Shown one piece after another: positions 10,195-20,344 of a stretch of 64,000 nt of DNA. The DNA comes from Cronobacter condimenti 1330 (GTDB lineage Bacteria; Pseudomonadota; Gammaproteobacteria; Enterobacterales; Enterobacteriaceae). The stretch spans positions 3,472,001 through 3,536,000 of the forward strand of contig NZ_CP012264.1 of the NCBI RefSeq assembly GCF_001277255.1, given 5' to 3'. The notes beneath the pieces were generated by a model, which saw nothing but the letters and a program-made list of their open reading frames with translations, was not told the origin of the DNA and did not search any database. The position numbers and the translations under genes are program-made. Numbering within the stretch: the stretch's first letter is position 1; every line of letters begins with the position of its first letter.

Positions 10195-13079
10195 TGCGTG
10201 TCACTCAGAAGCGGTAAGGATTGTTGCAAGGCGCTGACGCTTTGGTAAACCGGCCATCCCTCGGGCGCGGCATAGCGTGCCTGTGGGCTCTGGCTTCCGG
10301 ATACCTGTGAAAGGATGGTCATACCCTGTCGGGCGAGCACGGCCTGGTGGAAAAAGTCAGCCAGTTTTTGGGGCGTCAGTTGTCTGATTTCGGCCACAAC
10401 TTTATCACGAGAATCGAATTTTAAATTATCCCGATCGAAGTCTTTACTGACCTGAGAGGCTTCCTCGCCCAGTGTCTGCGGGGCCTGAAGCATGTCATTG
10501 ATAATGCTCTGCTGGATATGCGCAAAATCCTGCGCATTGAGCGAGCGCAACCGTGATTCAACCACCGGGAAGAAGGCCTGATAACGTTTCCAGAGAAAAT
10601 CAGGCTGTTTTTCACTGCTTTGCAGAAGAAAGCCGATTCCCCATTGGCGCCCTACTGGCATTGGGAAGGCAAAGACGGCATAGCCAAGCTGCTCTTGCGT
10701 ACGCAGTTGGTTATAGAACCAGGGCGAAATAATTTGCCCAAGCATAGCGCTACAGGCGGAGCTGGTCGCCTCGTTATAACCAACGGGCACGAACAGCGCC
10801 GCCAGCGCGGAATCGGTGCTGCTTCCTGCTTTGTTAAAGATAGCCTGCTGCGTTTTTTCTACGCTGACATCTTTGGTTCTCGTCCAGTTTTTACCATCCA
10901 GGCCCAGTTGTTGCCTGGCCTCTTCGGCAAAATGTGTCACTTGTTCGGGTGACAGATTACCGACAACAAGGAATTCCGCCTGGGCATTTTTTTTCAGGCT
11001 GTCACGGTATGCAAGGATATCGTTAAGCGTGATATCCGGTAGCAGCGCACGGCGTTCCTCGCGCTGAAAATAGGGCACCTGCGAAACCATCTGTACAGGC
11101 ATGATGGCCTGGTCGTAGGCTTTGCCTTTTTCCGCTGACGCCAGCATTTGCTTATACCAGGATTTGGCCTGCACCAATTGATCTTCAGTTGGTTCATAAC
11201 TGAAGTAACCACTCAGCAACGTCAGAAAGAGTTTGCGCAGATGCTGGGTATAACCATTAGCGCTAATCATAAGACCACTGTTGGCGCTACTGGAAAACCC
11301 AATGCCGCCGACAGAAGCCTGGTTACTTAATTGATCAAGCGCGAGACCAGCCAGATAATCATTGAGTGCGAAAAGCACCTGATTTTTCGCGCTGCTCATC
11401 GCCTCTTCATTACGCAACACCAGCGTAATATCAGCTCTCGGCTCACTCGCAAAATAACGACTCGGCATATAGAGCACGCGCAATTCGGGTTCATTAACCA
11501 GCAACTGCGGATGCGCATACGGTTTTTGCGGCTTAATCAAACTGAAATTACTCGGAATATAAGGATTCGGCTCAGGAAGGGTGAGCGCAATCTGCTGACC
11601 CAGCGTTTGCCACTGCTTCAGGGTTGTCGTCGGGATTTTTTCTACCTGATAAGGCGCATCGACAAAATAGGCTTTTTTGTTGTGAGGTTCGTCCGGGCTG
11701 ATGTACCAGATGCGCGCATTTTCCGGCGTCATCATAGCAAGACGAGATTTTACGGCGTCAGGGTCGAACTGGTCAGCGATATTCACGACATCCAGCGTAT
11801 GTTCCACCGGCACGCGCAACATACTGTCTGCCAGCCACTCCACGTAGTTCATATCACGCGTAATAGAGGGATAACGGAAGTCCAGATCCAGCACATTCGA
11901 CAGCTCAGTGAAGTAGCGTTTGTCGATGCCTTTATCACGTAACGTTTGAAGATAACGGAAAACAGATGCCACGACGCGGTCGCGTTGCGTAAGCCCTTTA
12001 TCAGTCAGCGATACCGAGATGACCATTACCCCGCTATTACCGGCGACGACCGGGTCGGAATCCGCTCTGACACTCTCAGCAAGGCCTTCTTTTTGCAGCC
12101 AGTCTGACAGCGTGCCCGGGCTGCGGCTGCCTATCATATAGTTGATGAGTTCGTCAGTTTTACTTCTAAATTTGTCGCTATTGTTTTCGATGCGAAACTC
12201 GATACGCAGCGCCTTAAGCGGTTGCACGGGAACGTAATGAATGAAGATCCCCTGTTGCGCAGGCGTAACGACGGGCGTCGTTATTTTTGGCGGCGTCAGA
12301 TTTTTATTGGGGACGCGTCCCCAGGTTTTCGCCGCCATACGCGCAAGCTCTGGTAACGGACGATTACTATAAACAACGGCTTTCATCAGGTTGGCGGAAT
12401 AGTATTTATCCCGAAACCCTACCAGGGCCTGATGCAGCGGGCTGCCGGGCTTGTCGCGTAGTGTTTCCAGGTTGCCCCCAGAAAAACGCGAGCCCGGATG
12501 CGCCGGATTGAGCGTTTCGGCGCTGACCTGCGCCATACGCATCCCATCGCGCGCGCGCGCCATCGTTAGCTCAGCATTCACAGCGTTGCGTTCGCGGTCG
12601 GCGTAGGTTTTATCCAGTTTGGGCGCAGCAATGGCATCGGCGAGTCTGTCCATCGCACCTTCGAGCGCATCGTTTTCTACTTCCAGATACCAGGCAGTAC
12701 GGTAAGGCGCCGTACTGGCATTGTGGCTACCGCTGTGCAGTTTAAGGTATTCCGCCAGGCTGTCAGGTTCAGGGTACTTTTGCGACCCCATCAACGTCAT
12801 ATGTTCGAGATAATGCGCAAGCCCCAGATGATCGTCAGGATCCTCCAGCGAACCGACCGGCAACACCAGGGCTGAGAGCGATTTTACCGCCTGCGGATCG
12901 CTGACCAGTAAAACCACCATACCATTATCGAGCCGGATAGCCTGGTATTCCCGATTATCACGATCGCTTTTACGGATCGTTTCTTTAAGCGGCTGCCAGC
13001 CCGAGTCGGCCTGGGAAAAAGGAGCCCAAAAGGCCAGACAGATCAACAGCGCTTTGTACCAGTTATGACATCCAGGCAT
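10191..13079 (-). CDS. ptrA: Protease III (pitrilysin), periplasmic zinc metalloprotease
   Basis: 962 residues, as in E. coli. It starts with a Sec signal peptide of about 24 residues (cleavage near FSQA-DSG). The inverted zinc motif HYLEH at residues 89-93 is the M16 inverzincin signature, with the downstream glutamate in RERNAVNAELTM. Four M16-type repeats follow. It degrades small periplasmic peptides and proteins such as insulin B chain in vitro. It is wedged between recC and recB on the same strand, the classical enterobacterial layout, and overlaps recB by 4 bp. No direct link to recombination is known. Confidence 0.97.
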   Translation of the reverse strand: MPGCHNWYKALLICLAFWAPFSQADSGWQPLKETIRKSDRDNREYQAIRLDNGMVVLLVSDPQAVKSLSALVLPVGSLEDPDDHLGLAHYLEHMTLMGSQKYPEPDSLAEYLKLHSGSHNASTAPYRTAWYLEVENDALEGAMDRLADAIAAPKLDKTYADRERNAVNAELTMARARDGMRMAQVSAETLNPAHPGSRFSGGNLETLRDKPGSPLHQALVGFRDKYYSANLMKAVVYSNRPLPELARMAAKTWGRVPNKNLTPPKITTPVVTPAQQGIFIHYVPVQPLKALRIEFRIENNSDKFRSKTDELINYMIGSRSPGTLSDWLQKEGLAESVRADSDPVVAGNSGVMVISVSLTDKGLTQRDRVVASVFRYLQTLRDKGIDKRYFTELSNVLDLDFRYPSITRDMNYVEWLADSMLRVPVEHTLDVVNIADQFDPDAVKSRLAMMTPENARIWYISPDEPHNKKAYFVDAPYQVEKIPTTTLKQWQTLGQQIALTLPEPNPYIPSNFSLIKPQKPYAHPQLLVNEPELRVLYMPSRYFASEPRADITLVLRNEEAMSSAKNQVLFALNDYLAGLALDQLSNQASVGGIGFSSSANSGLMISANGYTQHLRKLFLTLLSGYFSYEPTEDQLVQAKSWYKQMLASAEKGKAYDQAIMPVQMVSQVPYFQREERRALLPDITLNDILAYRDSLKKNAQAEFLVVGNLSPEQVTHFAEEARQQLGLDGKNWTRTKDVSVEKTQQAIFNKAGSSTDSALAALFVPVGYNEATSSACSAMLGQIISPWFYNQLRTQEQLGYAVFAFPMPVGRQWGIGFLLQSSEKQPDFLWKRYQAFFPVVESRLRSLNAQDFAHIQQSIINDMLQAPQTLGEEASQVSKDFDRDNLKFDSRDKVVAEIRQLTPQKLADFFHQAVLARQGMTILSQVSGSQSPQARYAAPEGWPVYQSVSALQQSLPLLSDTQ

Positions 13080-13176
13080 CTATAAACCTCTCATTTACTG
13101 CTTTTGCTATTCATCATTAACATGCGGTGCCGCGGCTACGCCCTTCTCGAGAGGGCTGAAAGGGCCGATGGCTTTA

Positions 13177-16100
13177 TTAAGGCTGGTTATGGCGGAACAA
13201 CGGTAACAAGTAACGCTGAGCCTCGCGAATAATGGCCTCATAATAGTCAGGCTCAAGGTTGCGCCACAGACGCTGATACCAGATATCTGTCCCTTCTCCC
13301 TCAACCATCTGATTACCTGTCCAGGCCTGGATAAGTTTATTTCGCGCTTTATGTTGTGTTTCGTCATCCCACAAGATGACGTCATTCTTCACGTCATAGC
13401 AGGCTTTTAACCATTCACCGCCACTCTGGGGTAACAAAATCAGGGGTTCGCGCATGCCCTGTTGATAGCCTTCGATAAGATCCCGCAAATAGTGCTCCGC
13501 TTGTTCTCGAGGCAGAGGTGGAAAGCGCCAGCAGCTGTCTTTACGACCATACAGCCGGCTGGTTCCTTCGCCGCCGCAGGCACAGTAGACCAGATGCTCA
13601 AGCCAAAGTTGCATTCCATGCTCAACACGCAGTACCGAAGGCCGCCAGCGCAGCAGACCGTCGTGTTGAACATGTTGTAGCCACCCGGTCATTTCTACCT
13701 GGCCAAGCTCAAGGGCTATCTCCCGGCTTTCTCCTTCGTTGCGTTCTGCCAGCACGCGCTCTGCGAGCACTTGCATCTCCTGCAACTGACTTTCCCAAAA
13801 CAGCTCGCCGAACGCACCATAAGGCAGTTCTCCCGCCGCACGGTAACGCCGATAGAGCGCTTCCGGGTCTTGTTGTTCCACCAGCGTATTCAGTAATTGC
13901 TGATTCATGTGGTAGCGGCCAAGGCTATCGAGCGTAAAAGGCTCGGCATCTGGTAGTTCGCTTTCTTCCGTGCGGAAATTGACCTTCAGCCGTAGCTGGA
14001 AAAACGCGCGCACCGGATGACGCCAGAAACGCTGAAATTGTTCGAATGGCAACTCTTCAAGTGTAATCGGCGCAAGCGGCTTGATAAATTCCGGATGCGC
14101 TTCGCCTTGCTCGCTGGCCGCAGGCAGCCATTCACGAGCGTAACTTTGCGTTTCTCTGGCAGGCTGGAAGTTTTCTGCATCGAATGGTGTGCGCGGATAA
14201 AGGCGCATCAGATGGGCTTTTACGTTTTGCTCGCTGTCGTCGCAGTTTAGGGCCTCATCACCGGGGAGATAGTGGCTTTGCGCCAGATAATCAACCAGCT
14301 CCTGCACCAGCACTGACGGGTATTTCTCGCTGTTGTCCTGTACGGAACGACCGATATAACTGATATAAAGCTGCTGCTGGGCTGAGAGTAGCGCCTCAAG
14401 AAAAAGATAGCGGTCGTCGTCGCGTCGGCTGCGGTCGCCACGCTGCGGCTTCTGGCTCATCAGATCGAACCCTAACGGCGCCAGCGTGCGCGGATAAACC
14501 CCATCGTTCATGCCAAGCAGACATACGACTTTAAAAGGAATAGAACGCATCGGCATCAACGTACAGAAGTTTACCGGTCCGGCCAGAAAACGCTGGCTGA
14601 TACGCTCCTGATCGAGCATTTTCGCCAGCTCATCACGCAATAAGTTGAGCGGCACCTCTTCTTCATAGTGTGCGCCAATACCCTGCTCAATGATGGCCTG
14701 CCATTGCTGCTCAATGAGCGCCAGCGCGGCTTCGGTTTCAGTATCCGGTGCGAAAAAGCTATCCAGCATATCCCGGCAAACCGGTAACCACTCTGTCAGC
14801 GGCCGCGGTTGGGACAGCCCTTTACGCCATAGATTAAGCTGCATTAAGAGCTCAGCAAGATGGCCGACCAATTCGGCAATCAGTCCGCTGGATTCATCAT
14901 ACGGCAGGACAGATTGCCATTCGCCAAGATGACTTTCCATCGCGTAGCCCAGCAGCATACGCGTCAAACCAAATTGCCAGGTATGTTGTCCCGTTGCAGG
15001 CAAAGCCAGTTCGCGCACATTGTCATCGTCAATGCCCCAACGCACGCCTGATTCGTTCACCCACTGACGCAGAAAACGCAGCCCCTCTTCGCGGATGTTA
15101 AAGCGAGCGGAAAGCGACGGAACTTCTAAAAGCGCCAGAACATCTTCTGAGACAAAGCGGCTGTCAGGCAGCGAGAGCAGTGTAATAAACGCCTGAAGCG
15201 CAGGGTGTGCCTGCCGGGCGCGTCTGTCGGAAATAGCAAAAGGCAGATAGCGCTCCTGACTTGCACTGCCAAATACGGCCTGGATAAACGGACTATAGCT
15301 GTCGATGTCCGCTACCATGACGATGATATCGCGCGGCGTGAGTTGAGGGTCTGCCTCAAGCATCTGCAAAAGTTGATCGTGCAGAATCTCCACTTCACGC
15401 TGCGGACTGTGGCAAACGTGCACGGTAATGCTGCGATCGTCTGGAGCAAGCCGCCGCTTTGCATCGCTTCGCTCAAACTCTTCAAGCGTTACGCCCGCCA
15501 GCGCCTGATTACGCAGTTCCAGTAGATCAAATTGCAGGCTGTGCAGCAGATTATCGGGCTCAATATCGACAAACACATCCATCTCTTCAAAGCGCTCAAG
15601 GCCTGAGAGCAGATAAGTGTAATCGCGCCCAAGCTTGCCCCAGGAAGCCAGTAGCGGATTTCCTACTTCTTGCTCGCCTTCATCATTAAAAAGTGCTGGC
15701 GCTGTTTCGCTGTCTTTAAACAGGGGCGCTGTTCCTTCACGCGCATGTAGCTTGCGCTGGCGACTTAACAGACGCGCCAGGAATGCAGGATCCTGGATAT
15801 CGCCCCAGTAATAACGACATGGATTAGTAAAGAGCAGATGCACGTCGATATGTTTACCCAATGCCTGTAAAGCCTGTAAGTAAACCGGTGGCAGCGCTGA
15901 AATACCGCAAATAAACACGCGTGCAGGCAACCCTTCCGGACGGCTTTTCGCATTTTCAAGCGTATTGATAAAGCGCTGGTAGAGATTAGCGCGGTGCCAA
16001 AGCGGCTGACCCAGAGCTGCGGTGTGCTGGACCAGCGCCTGCCAGAGCGGCGCCTGCCAGCGCTGAGGTTCGCCAAGACCGTCGATGAGATAGCCCGCCT

Positions 16101-16548
16101 CCCAGCGGGTTAACCATTCCGGGCGGTAAACCAGATATTGATCGTAAAGATCCGCCACCCGCGAGGCGAGCTGGAACAGTTTACGTTTGTCCTCGTCATC
16201 ATGAAGATAATGATGCAGCATCTCGAATTCAGGCGAAGAGAGCATCCCCGGCAGAAGCTTCATAAGCTTCCAGCGCATATTCTGCTTGGTGAAGGCGCTC
16301 TCTTGCGGAATGTCATGCAGTACGCGTACGAACATGTCCCAGATAAAACTTGCCGGAAGTGGAAACTCAATATTTGCGGCGATACCGAATTTCTGTGCCA
16401 GGCTCATCTGCAACCACTGCGCCATACCGGTGCTCTGCACCAGGACGATTTCAGGCTCGAAAGGATCAGGAAGCGGCTGTTGATCAACAATGAACTCCAT
16501 GATCGCCTCCAGCACATCAAGCCGGTTGGAGTGATAAACCCGTAACAT
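13177..16548 (-). CDS. recC: RecBCD exonuclease V subunit RecC (Chi recognition)
   Basis: 1123 residues (E. coli 1122), starting MLRVYHSNRLDVLEAIMEFI. RecC has inactivated helicase-like and nuclease-like domains that form the channels of the complex and read the Chi octamer in the 3' strand. The ATG at 16548 lies 12 bp after the ppdC stop, so recC may be read from the ppdA-ygdB-ppdB-ppdC transcript. The 97-bp gap to ptrA holds a short palindrome (13140-13156) but no T-tract. Confidence 0.97.
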   Translation of the reverse strand: MLRVYHSNRLDVLEAIMEFIVDQQPLPDPFEPEIVLVQSTGMAQWLQMSLAQKFGIAANIEFPLPASFIWDMFVRVLHDIPQESAFTKQNMRWKLMKLLPGMLSSPEFEMLHHYLHDDEDKRKLFQLASRVADLYDQYLVYRPEWLTRWEAGYLIDGLGEPQRWQAPLWQALVQHTAALGQPLWHRANLYQRFINTLENAKSRPEGLPARVFICGISALPPVYLQALQALGKHIDVHLLFTNPCRYYWGDIQDPAFLARLLSRQRKLHAREGTAPLFKDSETAPALFNDEGEQEVGNPLLASWGKLGRDYTYLLSGLERFEEMDVFVDIEPDNLLHSLQFDLLELRNQALAGVTLEEFERSDAKRRLAPDDRSITVHVCHSPQREVEILHDQLLQMLEADPQLTPRDIIVMVADIDSYSPFIQAVFGSASQERYLPFAISDRRARQAHPALQAFITLLSLPDSRFVSEDVLALLEVPSLSARFNIREEGLRFLRQWVNESGVRWGIDDDNVRELALPATGQHTWQFGLTRMLLGYAMESHLGEWQSVLPYDESSGLIAELVGHLAELLMQLNLWRKGLSQPRPLTEWLPVCRDMLDSFFAPDTETEAALALIEQQWQAIIEQGIGAHYEEEVPLNLLRDELAKMLDQERISQRFLAGPVNFCTLMPMRSIPFKVVCLLGMNDGVYPRTLAPLGFDLMSQKPQRGDRSRRDDDRYLFLEALLSAQQQLYISYIGRSVQDNSEKYPSVLVQELVDYLAQSHYLPGDEALNCDDSEQNVKAHLMRLYPRTPFDAENFQPARETQSYAREWLPAASEQGEAHPEFIKPLAPITLEELPFEQFQRFWRHPVRAFFQLRLKVNFRTEESELPDAEPFTLDSLGRYHMNQQLLNTLVEQQDPEALYRRYRAAGELPYGAFGELFWESQLQEMQVLAERVLAERNEGESREIALELGQVEMTGWLQHVQHDGLLRWRPSVLRVEHGMQLWLEHLVYCACGGEGTSRLYGRKDSCWRFPPLPREQAEHYLRDLIEGYQQGMREPLILLPQSGGEWLKACYDVKNDVILWDDETQHKARNKLIQAWTGNQMVEGEGTDIWYQRLWRNLEPDYYEAIIREAQRYLLPLFRHNQP

Positions 16549-16560
16549 AATGACTCCTGA

Positions 16561-16893
16561 CTACTGCTCTTCAGACGGGCAATGTAGACGTTTAAGTTGC
16601 CCTTGCCTGCCCTCAGGGGCAGACACAATAACCGAAATGCTGACACATCCTGCCATGGAAGTCTCCACCCGCGTCGCTTTCCAGCCCTCAGGTAAAGGCG
16701 ATGGACTCATTTCTGCCTGTTGGCTCGCAAAACGCCAGAGTTGCCGGTAGTGCCATTGGCTAAGTAAACCCTGCGCCAGCGTCTGGTAGTAACCCATTAA
16801 CGCCCCAATGACGATGATGAATAACACCAGCGAGACCAGCACCTCGGGCAGGCTAAATCCGGCTTCACGGGAGCGGGTTATGGCAACTGACAT
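16561..16893 (-). CDS. ppdC: Prepilin-type protein PpdC (type II pseudopilin-like)
   Basis: 110 residues (E. coli PpdC about 107). The ATG at 16891-16893 gives a short leader ending GFSLPEVLVSLVLFIIVI, a prepilin peptidase (PpdD/GspO-type) N-methylation site with Glu+5 and a hydrophobic helix. The tail AGCVSISVIVSAPEGRQGQLKRLHC keeps the conserved two cysteines. Longer in-frame starts lack homology. The start lies inside ygdB (16-bp overlap). Likely an inner-membrane minor pseudopilin; its role in E. coli is tied to poorly expressed type IV-like pili. Confidence 0.9.
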   Translation of the reverse strand: MSVAITRSREAGFSLPEVLVSLVLFIIVIGALMGYYQTLAQGLLSQWHYRQLWRFASQQAEMSPSPLPEGWKATRVETSMAGCVSISVIVSAPEGRQGQLKRLHCPSEEQ

Positions 16894-17300
16894 TGCTTCG
16901 CCTCCGCCAGTGGGCAAAAGTCGCTCCAGCCATGGGGTATAAAACGCAGCGTATTTCCCTCTTCTTTCGCCCAGCGCCAGAGCGTGACGGGTATCGTATT
17001 TTCCGTAAAACCTTGCGCTGCCACCAGCAGATACGCCTCTGTTTGCCTGACGCAGGCGCGCCCATTCACCTCCTGCACAGGCTGGCATTGCCACTGGGGC
17101 GTAAACTGCCAGTGCTTGCGCTGTGACAGCGCCAGAGCGGAAAGGGATTCATTGAAGGCTTTTATCGCCGAGCTTTCCGCGGCCACGCGCCTGAAGCGGC
17201 TATCCATCTGTTGCTGTAACCCGCCTAGCAGAAGGCTGCCTAGCAACAAAAAAGCCAGTACCACAGAAAGGGTGGACATGCCGTTTTCCCTGGCGTTCAT
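16878..17300 (-). CDS. ygdB: YgdB family protein of the pseudopilin cluster
   Basis: 140 residues (E. coli YgdB 135). A single N-terminal hydrophobic helix (STLSVVLAFLLLGSLLLGG) follows a short basic head. The end LRFIPHGWSDFCPLAEAKQCQLP is the family's most conserved part. It resembles GspK/PilX-type minor pilin components (DUF2509). The middle is poorly conserved compared with E. coli. The start overlaps the ppdB stop by 4 bp and the end overlaps ppdC by 16 bp, so the cluster is tightly coupled. Confidence 0.9.
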   Translation of the reverse strand: MNARENGMSTLSVVLAFLLLGSLLLGGLQQQMDSRFRRVAAESSAIKAFNESLSALALSQRKHWQFTPQWQCQPVQEVNGRACVRQTEAYLLVAAQGFTENTIPVTLWRWAKEEGNTLRFIPHGWSDFCPLAEAKQCQLP

Positions 17301-17860
17301 AAATTAAACCCGCTCACATTATGTTGAACCGTTACCGGCTCGCCGTGATAACGCAAAACTGTTGCCCGTAACTTCACGAAAACAAGCGGCGGAAAACCGG
17401 GACGACGCTTTTCCTGCACCAGAAACTGATCAATCCGTACCATGACGGGATTGGTCATCTTTTCCCATCCTTTGCCTTCACACGATGTTGCGCCACGCTG
17501 CGTTTCAAGGCTGCCATCACGCAAGCGATAACCCGTCTGTTCCGCCTCGGCAGAAGGCGCGCCTTCATAGCGTCCATTACTGTTGGCATCCCACTGCACC
17601 AGTAAACAGCTGCCGTCACTGTTCAGTTGCAACGCTTTTCCCTGACAATTGCCGTTGCAATATCCTGCCCGCTGTATCTGTTTGCCAACGGTAAAAGCCA
17701 GTTGCCACAGTTCTTCCTGCAGCAACGTTTGCTGAGCTTGCCGCAATATGCTGAGTTGTAGCGCTGGTAATAGCCTCGCTGCTCCGGTTAGCAATACGCT
17801 GCTGATCCCAAGCGCAATCAACACCTCCAGTAGAGAAAATCCTTTCTCTTTTACATGCAC
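17297..17860 (-). CDS. ppdB: Prepilin-type protein PpdB
   Basis: I place the start at GTG 17858-17860, giving 187 residues, exactly the E. coli length, with VHVKEKGFSLLEVLIALGI matching MPVKEQGFSLLEVLIAMAI. The next upstream ATG adds 21 non-conserved residues. A type IV prepilin cleavage site (G-FSLLE) and hydrophobic helix lie at residues 7-28. CEGKGW and VQWDANSNGR are conserved blocks. The start sits within the last 10 bp of ppdA. Predicted inner-membrane pseudopilin. Confidence 0.9.
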   Translation of the reverse strand: MHVKEKGFSLLEVLIALGISSVLLTGAARLLPALQLSILRQAQQTLLQEELWQLAFTVGKQIQRAGYCNGNCQGKALQLNSDGSCLLVQWDANSNGRYEGAPSAEAEQTGYRLRDGSLETQRGATSCEGKGWEKMTNPVMVRIDQFLVQEKRRPGFPPLVFVKLRATVLRYHGEPVTVQHNVSGFNL

Positions 17861-18324
17861 GATGTCCCTTCCCCCGGCTGACATAGCCGGATGCGGCCCC
17901 ATACAGAAACGATAAGGCGCCATTCGCCTGTAGAATTACGCAAAATGATATGGCCGGGCCAGGCTGTATTTCGTAAGCCGAAAAAGGCAAGTCCAGGCGT
18001 CATCTCGTCGATCTCTACCTCCGGCCACGGCGGTGAAAACTGATTTCTGGCGCCTTTTCGGCACGGCTGTTCCCCGTTCATCTGCGCAATCAGACACCAT
18101 CCTTGTGGGCTGCGCTGTATGGAGAGCTTATTATCAAGATTCCACCAGTTGGCTTCCTCCCGGAGTTGCTCAAGAAAATCTCGCGCTTGTTGCGCGGTCT
18201 GTAATAAGTGCTGCTGATATTGCCAGCGCTGCCAGCCATAAACGCCCGCCGCGCTCATGCTGATGACAATAACCAATACCACCATAACTTCGATAAGGGT
18301 GTAGCCCTGCTGTTTTCTGTTCAT
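17851..18324 (-). CDS. ppdA: Prepilin-type protein PpdA
   Basis: 157 residues (E. coli 156). The ATG at 18322-18324 gives MNRKQQGYTLIEVMVVLVIV, a canonical prepilin leader with cleavage after Gly7. The second half (TPGLAFFGLRNTAWPGHI, STGEWRLIVSVWGRIRLC) is highly conserved. First gene of the ppdA-ppdB-ygdB-ppdC run that leads into recC. Longer upstream starts would put non-conserved residues in front of the leader and are rejected. Confidence 0.9.
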   Translation of the reverse strand: MNRKQQGYTLIEVMVVLVIVISMSAAGVYGWQRWQYQQHLLQTAQQARDFLEQLREEANWWNLDNKLSIQRSPQGWCLIAQMNGEQPCRKGARNQFSPPWPEVEIDEMTPGLAFFGLRNTAWPGHIILRNSTGEWRLIVSVWGRIRLCQPGEGTSCM

Positions 18325-18459
18325 GGCGAAAGTGTGCCACTGCGGCGAAGCGTTACCAGCGCAGAAACTGAGAACAGGAAGATGTCTCGAAAGAAATGCG
18401 AGCTGTTGCAGCACATTGCAACAGCCCTGGAAGATATGCCGAAAAATCAACAAAGAAGA

Positions 18460-18488
18460 TAAAAAACCGACGCACACAGGCGTCGGTT
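18460..18488 (-). terminator. Terminator after thyA
   Basis: 8-bp stem ACCGACGC (18466-18473) / GCGTCGGT (18480-18487), followed on the minus strand by TTTTTT. It separates thyA from ppdA. Confidence 0.85.
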
Positions 18489-18503
18489 ATGGCAGGGTAA
18501 GCG

Positions 18504-19298
18504 TTAAATTGCGACAGGCGCTTTGATAGCCGGGTGAGGGTCATACCCCTCAATGTCGAAATCTTCGAATCGATAATCAAAAAGCGAATCGGGCTTACGT
18601 TTGATCACCAGTTTCGGCAGCGGGCGCGGCTCACGAGTAAGCTGCAAGCGAGCCTGCTCAAGATGATTACTATAGAGGTGCGTATCGCCGCCCGTCCAGA
18701 CGAAATCGCCGACCTCTAAATCGCACTGCTGCGCCATCATGTGAACGAGCAACGCATAGCTCGCAATATTGAAAGGCAGGCCGAGAAACACATCGCAAGA
18801 GCGCTGGTAGAGCTGGCATGAAAGCTTGCCGTTCGCTACGTAGAACTGGAAAAACGCGTGACAGGGTGCCAGCGCCATTTTATCGAGTTCACCCACATTC
18901 CAGGCAGAAACGATAATACGGCGCGAATCAGGATCGTTTTTCAGTTGTTTAAGAACCGTTTCGAGCTGGTCGATTTGATGACCATCCGGAGCCGCCCAGG
19001 AACGCCACTGTTTGCCGTAAACCGGGCCGAGATCGCCATTGTCATCCGCCCATTCATCCCAGATGGTGACGTTGTTTTCATGCAAATAAGCGATATTGGT
19101 ATCGCCTTTCAGGAACCACAGCAGCTCATGGATGATGGAGCGCAAATGGCAGCGTTTAGTCGTCACCAGCGGAAAGCCTTCCTGCAGGTTAAAACGCATT
19201 TGGTGGCCGAAAATAGAGAGCGTCCCGGTGCCGGTACGATCATCTTTTTGTGCTCCCTCATGGAGCACTTTGTTCATCAATTCAAGGTACTGTTTCAT
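18504..19298 (-). CDS. thyA: Thymidylate synthase
   Basis: 264 residues, E. coli length, nearly identical. The enzyme methylates dUMP to dTMP with 5,10-methylenetetrahydrofolate. The active-site cysteine is in [12 protein letters not shown] (Cys146 by homology), the dUMP-binding arginines are in [10 protein letters not shown], and [19 protein letters not shown] is conserved. It starts 6 bp after the lgt stop, with the ribosome-binding sequence inside that junction. lgt-thyA are co-transcribed in E. coli, and the same layout holds. Confidence 0.98.
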   Translation of the reverse strand: MKQYLELMNKVLHEGAQKDDRTGTGTLSIFGHQMRFNLQEGFPLVTTKRCHLRSIIHELLWFLKGDTNIAYLHENNVTIWDEWADDNGDLGPVYGKQWRSWAAPDGHQIDQLETVLKQLKNDPDSRRIIVSAWNVGELDKMALAPCHAFFQFYVANGKLSCQLYQRSCDVFLGLPFNIASYALLVHMMAQQCDLEVGDFVWTGGDTHLYSNHLEQARLQLTREPRPLPKLVIKRKPDSLFDYRFEDFDIEGYDPHPAIKAPVAI

Positions 19299-19304
19299 GG
19301 CATC

Positions 19305-20180
19305 TCACGAAAGTTGCTGCTGTGGGCGACGGCGATAAGCCCAGACCATCATGGCTGCGCCTGCGACAATCATTGGAATGGAGAGGATCTGCCCCATGCT
19401 GATGTACTGCACCCACTCGCCGGTAAACTGCGCATCCGGCTGACGGAAAAATTCAACGATAATGCGGAAGGCGCCATAACCTATCAGGAACAAACCAGAA
19501 ACAGCCCCCATAGGGCGCGGTTTACGGATAAACACGTTCAGGATGATAAACAGCACAATCCCTTCAAGGAACAGTTCATAAAGCTGCGACGGATGGCGAG
19601 GCAGCACGCCATAAGTATTAAACAGCGATTGCCATTCCGGATGCGAGGCCAGCAGGCTGATATCCTCGCTGCGCGAGCCGGGAAAGAGCATGGCATACGA
19701 GAAGCCAGGATCGACGCGTCCCCATAATTCGCCATTAATAAAATTGCCCAGACGTCCAGCGCCAAGCCCGAAAGGAATTAGCGGGGCGATAAAATCGGAA
19801 ACCTGGAAGAAGTTACGTTTGGTGCGCTTCGCAAACCAAATCATGACGCAGATAACGCCGATAAGCCCGCCGTGGAAAGACATGCCCCCGTCCCACACGC
19901 GGAACAGATAGAGCGGGTTTTCAAGGAACAGCGGCAGATTGTAAAACAGCACATAACCGATGCGACCACCCAGAAATACACCAAGGAAGCCCGCATACAG
20001 AAGGTTTTCAACTTCGTTTTTTGTCCAGCCGCTGCCAGGACGATTAGCACGACGAACGGCGAGCCACATGGCGAAGACAAAGCCCACAAGGTACATCAAC
20101 CCGTACCAGTGAAGCGAAACCGGCCCAAGCGAGAAAATTACCGGATCAAAATCGGGAAAATGCAGATAGCCACTATTCAT
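19305..20180 (-). CDS. lgt: Phosphatidylglycerol-prolipoprotein diacylglyceryl transferase Lgt
   Basis: 291 residues, E. coli length. An inner-membrane protein with about seven membrane segments. It transfers diacylglyceryl from phosphatidylglycerol to the lipobox cysteine of prolipoproteins. The essential H-G-G-L motif (SFHGGLIG, His103 region) and the Lgt signature [14 protein letters not shown] are present. Several substrates are encoded in this window (MltA, YgdR, ActS). Forms a pair with thyA. Confidence 0.98.
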   Translation of the reverse strand: MNSGYLHFPDFDPVIFSLGPVSLHWYGLMYLVGFVFAMWLAVRRANRPGSGWTKNEVENLLYAGFLGVFLGGRIGYVLFYNLPLFLENPLYLFRVWDGGMSFHGGLIGVICVMIWFAKRTKRNFFQVSDFIAPLIPFGLGAGRLGNFINGELWGRVDPGFSYAMLFPGSRSEDISLLASHPEWQSLFNTYGVLPRHPSQLYELFLEGIVLFIILNVFIRKPRPMGAVSGLFLIGYGAFRIIVEFFRQPDAQFTGEWVQYISMGQILSIPMIVAGAAMMVWAYRRRPQQQLS

Positions 20181-20344
20181 CTGTCACCAAAACCTGTTGT
20201 TATCCCGCTGAAAGTGGACAGCGGGTGAGATGCTGCGCCCTTTTCCGGACGCTCCTGAGGCAGCGAATCATAGCATAAAGCCCAGCGTGGGCGAGTTCAG
20301 GAAGTTGTAAAAGATGTGTAAGAGCACGAGGTGCAATCGCGGTG

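Noticed and set aside
13140..13156. Palindrome GCCCTTCTCGAGAGGGC between ptrA and recC as a terminator
   Set aside because: No T-run on the minus strand; with ptrA read from the same side it could be anything, so it was not called.
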